Positions 22,011 through 24,800 of a stretch of DNA of 24,800 bases are shown in pieces. Within the stretch, counting starts at the first letter, position 1; every line of letters begins with the position of its first letter. Both the position numbers and the translations under genes were made by a program. The notes beneath the pieces are model-generated. The model saw only the letters and a list, made by a program, of their open reading frames with translations. It had not been told where the DNA came from and made no database searches. This DNA comes from Chloroflexota bacterium (GTDB taxonomy: Bacteria > Chloroflexota > Ktedonobacteria > Ktedonobacterales > Ktedonobacteraceae), in contig CADDZH010000077.1 in the NCBI GenBank assembly GCA_902812455.1, positions 1 to 24,800 on the forward strand, given 5' to 3'.

Positions 22011-22916
22011 ATGCAGGCAGAGAAGGACATTGCGCTTGTTCCTGAGATGCACCCTGTCCCGCGAGTCCGCGTATTCCGGCGGACTCTCACAGCCATAGAG
22101 GATTTTGAGGGCATGCAGGTCGATGCATACGTTATTGTGAGCGAGCGATACGTCGTCGTCTTTGATACAATGCTCTGTCCCGAAGATGCCCAGTTCATGG
22201 TGGAGTCAGTGCAGGATGAGCTTGCCGGGCGAACGCTGCTTGTTGTCAACAGCCACGCCGATTGGGATCATGTATGGGGCAATGGCTATTTTACAGGAGA
22301 GCATGCCGCTCCCATCATTGCTCATGACTATGCATTGGTACGCATGGGATCAGAAGAGGCTCGCGCCGGGCTGGCCGATTACCAGGGGCGCTACCCGCTT
22401 TTCCGTAATGTGAAACTCACCCCTCCAACACTCACCTTCAGCCAGTGCCTGACTATTGATGGGGGCGACCTCACATTCAAGCTCTTTCCCGCTCCTGGCC
22501 ATCATGCCGATCATATTGCTGCCTGGATTCCGGAGCCTAGTTTGCTGCTCGCCTTCGATGCTCTTGAGGATCCGCTTCCTGTCATAGAAAACGCGGAAGC
22601 TGTCTCTTCCATGTTTGCAACGCTCGAGTCTTTCCTGGCGCTTCAACCTCAGCATATCCTCTGTTCTCATGGAAAGACGAGCGATCCTGGACTGATCAAC
22701 AAGAATCTGGAATACTTGCGGGAGGTCAAGCGCCGGGGCTATCTCTTTTTACAGGAGCACCATCCAAGCGAAACAGAGCTGGAACAGGCAGCGACATTGA
22801 TTGGGTATCCTCTTGACGAGGTGATTGCAGGATCGAGCGAGCCAGTTGATCGCACGTTTTACAACTGGGCGCATAATCAAAACGTGCGCTCGATCCTGCA
22901 ATGGCTCATGCAGTAG
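22011..22916 (+). CDS. MBL-fold metallo-hydrolase
   Basis: This 301-residue cytoplasmic protein has the metallo-beta-lactamase fold used by many hydrolases. The metal motif reads SHADWDH (81-87): H82, D86 and H87 fit the usual HxHxDH, but the second His is replaced by D84, a variant shared with a WGN-containing subgroup. Later ligands are H164 (APGHHADH), D183 (LLLAFDALED) and H220 (ILCSHG). The C-terminal part (about 225-301) is helical. AAAGGG lies upstream of the ATG. It is followed after 13 nt by the Nudix gene, so the two are probably one operon. The substrate is unknown. Glyoxalase-II-like, lactonase and phosphodiesterase activities all occur in this superfamily. Confidence 0.88.
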   Translation: MQAEKDIALVPEMHPVPRVRVFRRTLTAIEDFEGMQVDAYVIVSERYVVVFDTMLCPEDAQFMVESVQDELAGRTLLVVNSHADWDHVWGNGYFTGEHAAPIIAHDYALVRMGSEEARAGLADYQGRYPLFRNVKLTPPTLTFSQCLTIDGGDLTFKLFPAPGHHADHIAAWIPEPSLLLAFDALEDPLPVIENAEAVSSMFATLESFLALQPQHILCSHGKTSDPGLINKNLEYLREVKRRGYLFLQEHHPSETELEQAATLIGYPLDEVIAGSSEPVDRTFYNWAHNQNVRSILQWLMQ

Positions 22917-22929
22917 GGCAGGGAGGAGC

Positions 22930-23451
22930 ATGGCAGAATCAGGCGAATCATTCAAGTATTGCCCCATGTGTGCGACGCCGCTTGTCGAAAGGGTCATAGA
23001 CAAGACTCCGCGCCTCACCTGCCCTGAATGCGGCTTCATTCTCTTCCTGGCGCCAAAGCTGGTAGCAGTGGTCGTTGTGAAGCACGACGGCAAAGTGCTG
23101 CTTGGGCGGCGCAATATCAATCCAGGCATGGGGCAATGGAGCTTCATCAGCGGCTATATTGACCGGGGAGAAAAGGTCGAAGAAGCTGCTATCCGCGAGG
23201 TCAAAGAGGAGACGAACCTGGATGTGCAGTTGGAGCAATTGATCGGCATTTACAGCAGCCGCGATCATCCGTATGTGATCCTGGCATACCTGGCTACTAT
23301 TATCAATAATGATGTGAGCAATATGAGCCCACAGCCCGAGGAGGTGAGCGAACTGGCTTTCTTCACACTCGAAGAGGTACCAGCGCTGGCATTTCCTAGC
23401 GATGAAGAGATTTTGCGAGATTTGAAGGGGCAGGCAGATCATTCAGGATGA
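22930..23451 (+). CDS. Nudix hydrolase with N-terminal zinc ribbon
   Basis: This 173-residue protein begins with a four-Cys zinc ribbon (CPMC at 11-14, CPEC at 31-34), followed by a Nudix domain (about 42-165). The Nudix box runs from G75 (GYIDRGE, E81) through R89 E90 and E93 E94, with Asn (96) in place of the usual Gly after the EE pair. Such enzymes cleave nucleoside diphosphates linked to another group, for example NADH or ADP-ribose. The ribbon recalls NudC, but the domain is shorter and the substrate is not certain. The start at 22930 follows GGGAGGA closely. A longer in-frame start at 22825 would lie inside the MBL gene and give an unlikely N-terminus. Its 3' end overlaps the convergent Asp-box lipoprotein gene by 13 nt. 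Confidence 0.92.
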   Translation: MAESGESFKYCPMCATPLVERVIDKTPRLTCPECGFILFLAPKLVAVVVVKHDGKVLLGRRNINPGMGQWSFISGYIDRGEKVEEAAIREVKEETNLDVQLEQLIGIYSSRDHPYVILAYLATIINNDVSNMSPQPEEVSELAFFTLEEVPALAFPSDEEILRDLKGQADHSG

Positions 23452-24677
23452 ATTTCGTTATTCTTCTCTTGGAGATGAATATCGCTATCTTTCTCTTGTA
23501 GAGGTGCGGGCGGCTGCTGGGCAGGTTCTTCCGGTTGTTTGGGAGCAGGGGGAGCCGGTATGCGCACGCGGCGTTGATTCCCGCGCGTAAAACGGTAGAG
23601 GGCATAGAATAGGGCCAGGATAAACAGCAACGGGATCACCTTCGAAGGGTTTAACCCGCCACTATTGCCGGGGTAGAAATAGACCCCTTTGGTCGCGGCA
23701 AAAAGCTGGGCGTAGTCGCTTGCCCCCAATTGTATAGCATACACAGGCTGGCCAGCAGGAAAGCCTGCCGCTATGCCATTCCAGGTCTGCCCGCTATCGC
23801 TGCTCTGCAAGACTCCCAGACTCGTGCCGGCATAGATTGTGCTAGGCTGCTGGAAATCAACGAAGACAGCATGCACTGCTACCCTGGCGAGCGATTCCTG
23901 GCTTTGCGCCCAGTGAGCGCCGCTATCTACCGAACGAAAGAACCCCTTATTCGTGCCGGCATAGACAAAACTAGAGGGGCCGCCGCTGGCCGAGGCCGGC
24001 TGCACAGTGTATACCTGGACGTTAGCGGGCAATCCATTGTTAAGCGCCTGCCATGTCATTCCACCCCTGGTATAGCGATAGATGCCCGTTGTGGTCGCGT
24101 CCCACAGTTGATGGCTGCTTGAAGCAAAGGCCAGGCTATTTATGCTGGTACTGCTCGGCAGGCCTTTAGCCACTACAGACCAGGTTTTGCCATCATCGAG
24201 GCTGACAAAGACGTTATGGGCTGATGCAAGATAAATAGTGTGCTGCGCATTCAGATCGAAGGCCAGGGCCACGAAGCCATGAGTAGAAAGACCATGTGTA
24301 TCTACGTTGCTCCAATGTTGTGCGCCATCAGCGCTCACAAAGAGGCCATCGCTCGTAGCGGCGTAGAGCTTCTTACTTGTCGCATCAAACGAAAGAGCAT
24401 TGATCGCATTAGGCAGAGGCAGCCCATTGTCTTGTGCAGACCAGTGCTGGCCGCCGTCCGAACTAGCAAATACCTCACCTTGCGCATCGCCTGCATAAAC
24501 TGCCTGCGGGTTGTTTACATCCACGGCAAGGGTGTGAATATACCGGCCAGATAACCCGCTCAATTCCCAGTTGCCCCCGGCAAAAATGCCAGTATTCGGC
24601 GTACAGGAGGATAAGCCCACAACGAGGAGAGCAAGGATCAACCAGAGTGTATGTTTAAATGAATGGAGTTGCCGCAT
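23439..24677 (-). CDS. Asp-box beta-propeller lipoprotein with C-terminal membrane helix
   Basis: The 412-residue product has a lipoprotein signal with the lipobox LSSC (C25). It is followed by a propeller (about 35-335) bearing at least five Asp-box motifs, such as SSDGGQHW, SADGAQHW, SLDDGKTW, SVDSGAHW and SSDSGQTW. This resembles sialidase, sortilin or Ycf48-type propellers. A membrane helix follows at about 348-366 (VIPLLFILALFYALYRF), then a Pro-rich tail (about 378-412) with a repeated LQEKDSDIH/LQEKNNEIH motif that should be cytoplasmic. The start at 24677 has GAGGG 6 nt upstream. The ATG at 24695 forms an ATGA overlap with the previous stop and is the alternative. There is no neighbour that explains it. 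It may bind a protein or sugar outside the membrane. Confidence 0.87.
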   Translation of the reverse strand: MRQLHSFKHTLWLILALLVVGLSSCTPNTGIFAGGNWELSGLSGRYIHTLAVDVNNPQAVYAGDAQGEVFASSDGGQHWSAQDNGLPLPNAINALSFDATSKKLYAATSDGLFVSADGAQHWSNVDTHGLSTHGFVALAFDLNAQHTIYLASAHNVFVSLDDGKTWSVVAKGLPSSTSINSLAFASSSHQLWDATTTGIYRYTRGGMTWQALNNGLPANVQVYTVQPASASGGPSSFVYAGTNKGFFRSVDSGAHWAQSQESLARVAVHAVFVDFQQPSTIYAGTSLGVLQSSDSGQTWNGIAAGFPAGQPVYAIQLGASDYAQLFAATKGVYFYPGNSGGLNPSKVIPLLFILALFYALYRFTRGNQRRVRIPAPPAPKQPEEPAQQPPAPLQEKDSDIHLQEKNNEIHPE

Positions 24678-24691
24678 AGAAGCCCTCGATA

Positions 24692-24800
24692 TCATTGCAA
24701 GAGAGGTAGTTCTTCGCCCAGGCCGTGAGCTCGCGCCAGGTTATAGACGTGTGCGGCTGTAGCGATATCCTCTACTGCTATGCCCAGGCCCTTATAGAGC
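24692..24800 (-). CDS. Ornithine cyclodeaminase/mu-crystallin family protein, C-terminal end only
   Basis: The last 35 codons of a reverse-strand gene enter from the right edge and stop at 24692-24694. They read LYKGLGIAVEDIATAAHVYN, then LARAHGLGEELPLLQ, which matches the conserved end of the ornithine cyclodeaminase/mu-crystallin family of NAD(P)-dependent enzymes. The actual reaction cannot be told from this part, because members include ornithine cyclodeaminase, alanine dehydrogenase and ketimine reductases. The stop lies 14 nt before the 24677 start of the propeller lipoprotein gene (or overlaps the ATG at 24695), so the two are probably co-transcribed. Confidence 0.85.
   Translation of the reverse strand, partial: LYKGLGIAVEDIATAAHVYNLARAHGLGEELPLLQ

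Noticed and set aside
22825..22929. Longer N-terminus for the Nudix protein
   Set aside because: It lies inside the MBL gene, is Cys/Arg-rich and lacks a ribosome site. GGGAGGA sits directly before the 22930 ATG.

Overview
This window looks like chromosomal DNA of a Ktedonobacteria-type member of the Chloroflexota. That is an inference from memory of the group, not a search. The reasons are mid-range GC, many lipoproteins with a lipobox and no sign of an outer membrane, a C39-like membrane peptidase and a 62-residue small protein that I associate with Ktedonobacter-like genomes, a STAND regulator with a nucleotide-cyclase head, a soluble PAS/GAF kinase, and intergenic hairpins built on TGTAGGGGC. 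I see no rRNA, tRNA, CRISPR array, transposase or phage gene.

Left part (1-7140): a partial reverse-strand gene runs off the left edge. It is divergent from a large forward cyclase/NB-ARC/TPR regulator. That regulator converges on a reverse-strand pckA, with an imperfect palindrome of about 224 bp between the two stop codons. Upstream of pckA on the same strand is a lone murD.

Centre (7395-11795): a forward signalling block holds a soluble histidine kinase, its OmpR/KdpE-type response regulator, a separate receiver-only protein and a 62-residue small protein.

Centre right (11828-17091, all reverse): this is the most interesting region. Reading 5' to 3' on the minus strand, it has a beta-propeller lipoprotein, a four-helix membrane protein, AcuB (CBS-CBS-ACT) and one polypeptide that fuses an AcuC-type lysine deacetylase to an AcuA-type GNAT acetyltransferase. 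In Bacillus, AcuA and AcuC are separate antagonists that acetylate and deacetylate acetyl-CoA synthetase. Here writer and eraser share one chain, and the four genes are packed with gaps of 5 to 14 nt. A DUF4232 lipoprotein gene lies upstream.

Right part (17480-24800): a solitary beta-class DNA methyltransferase converges on the C39-like membrane peptidase. Next come a GT4 glycosyltransferase, a 565-bp partly AT-rich gap with inverted repeats, a small membrane-anchored protein with a PH-like fold guess, a hairpin repeat cluster, an MBL-fold hydrolase and zinc-ribbon Nudix pair, an Asp-box propeller lipoprotein, and the C-terminus of an ornithine cyclodeaminase-family gene at the right edge.

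Functionally, pckA and the acu operon both fit growth on acetate or other gluconeogenic carbon. The rest is mostly signalling, envelope and housekeeping.
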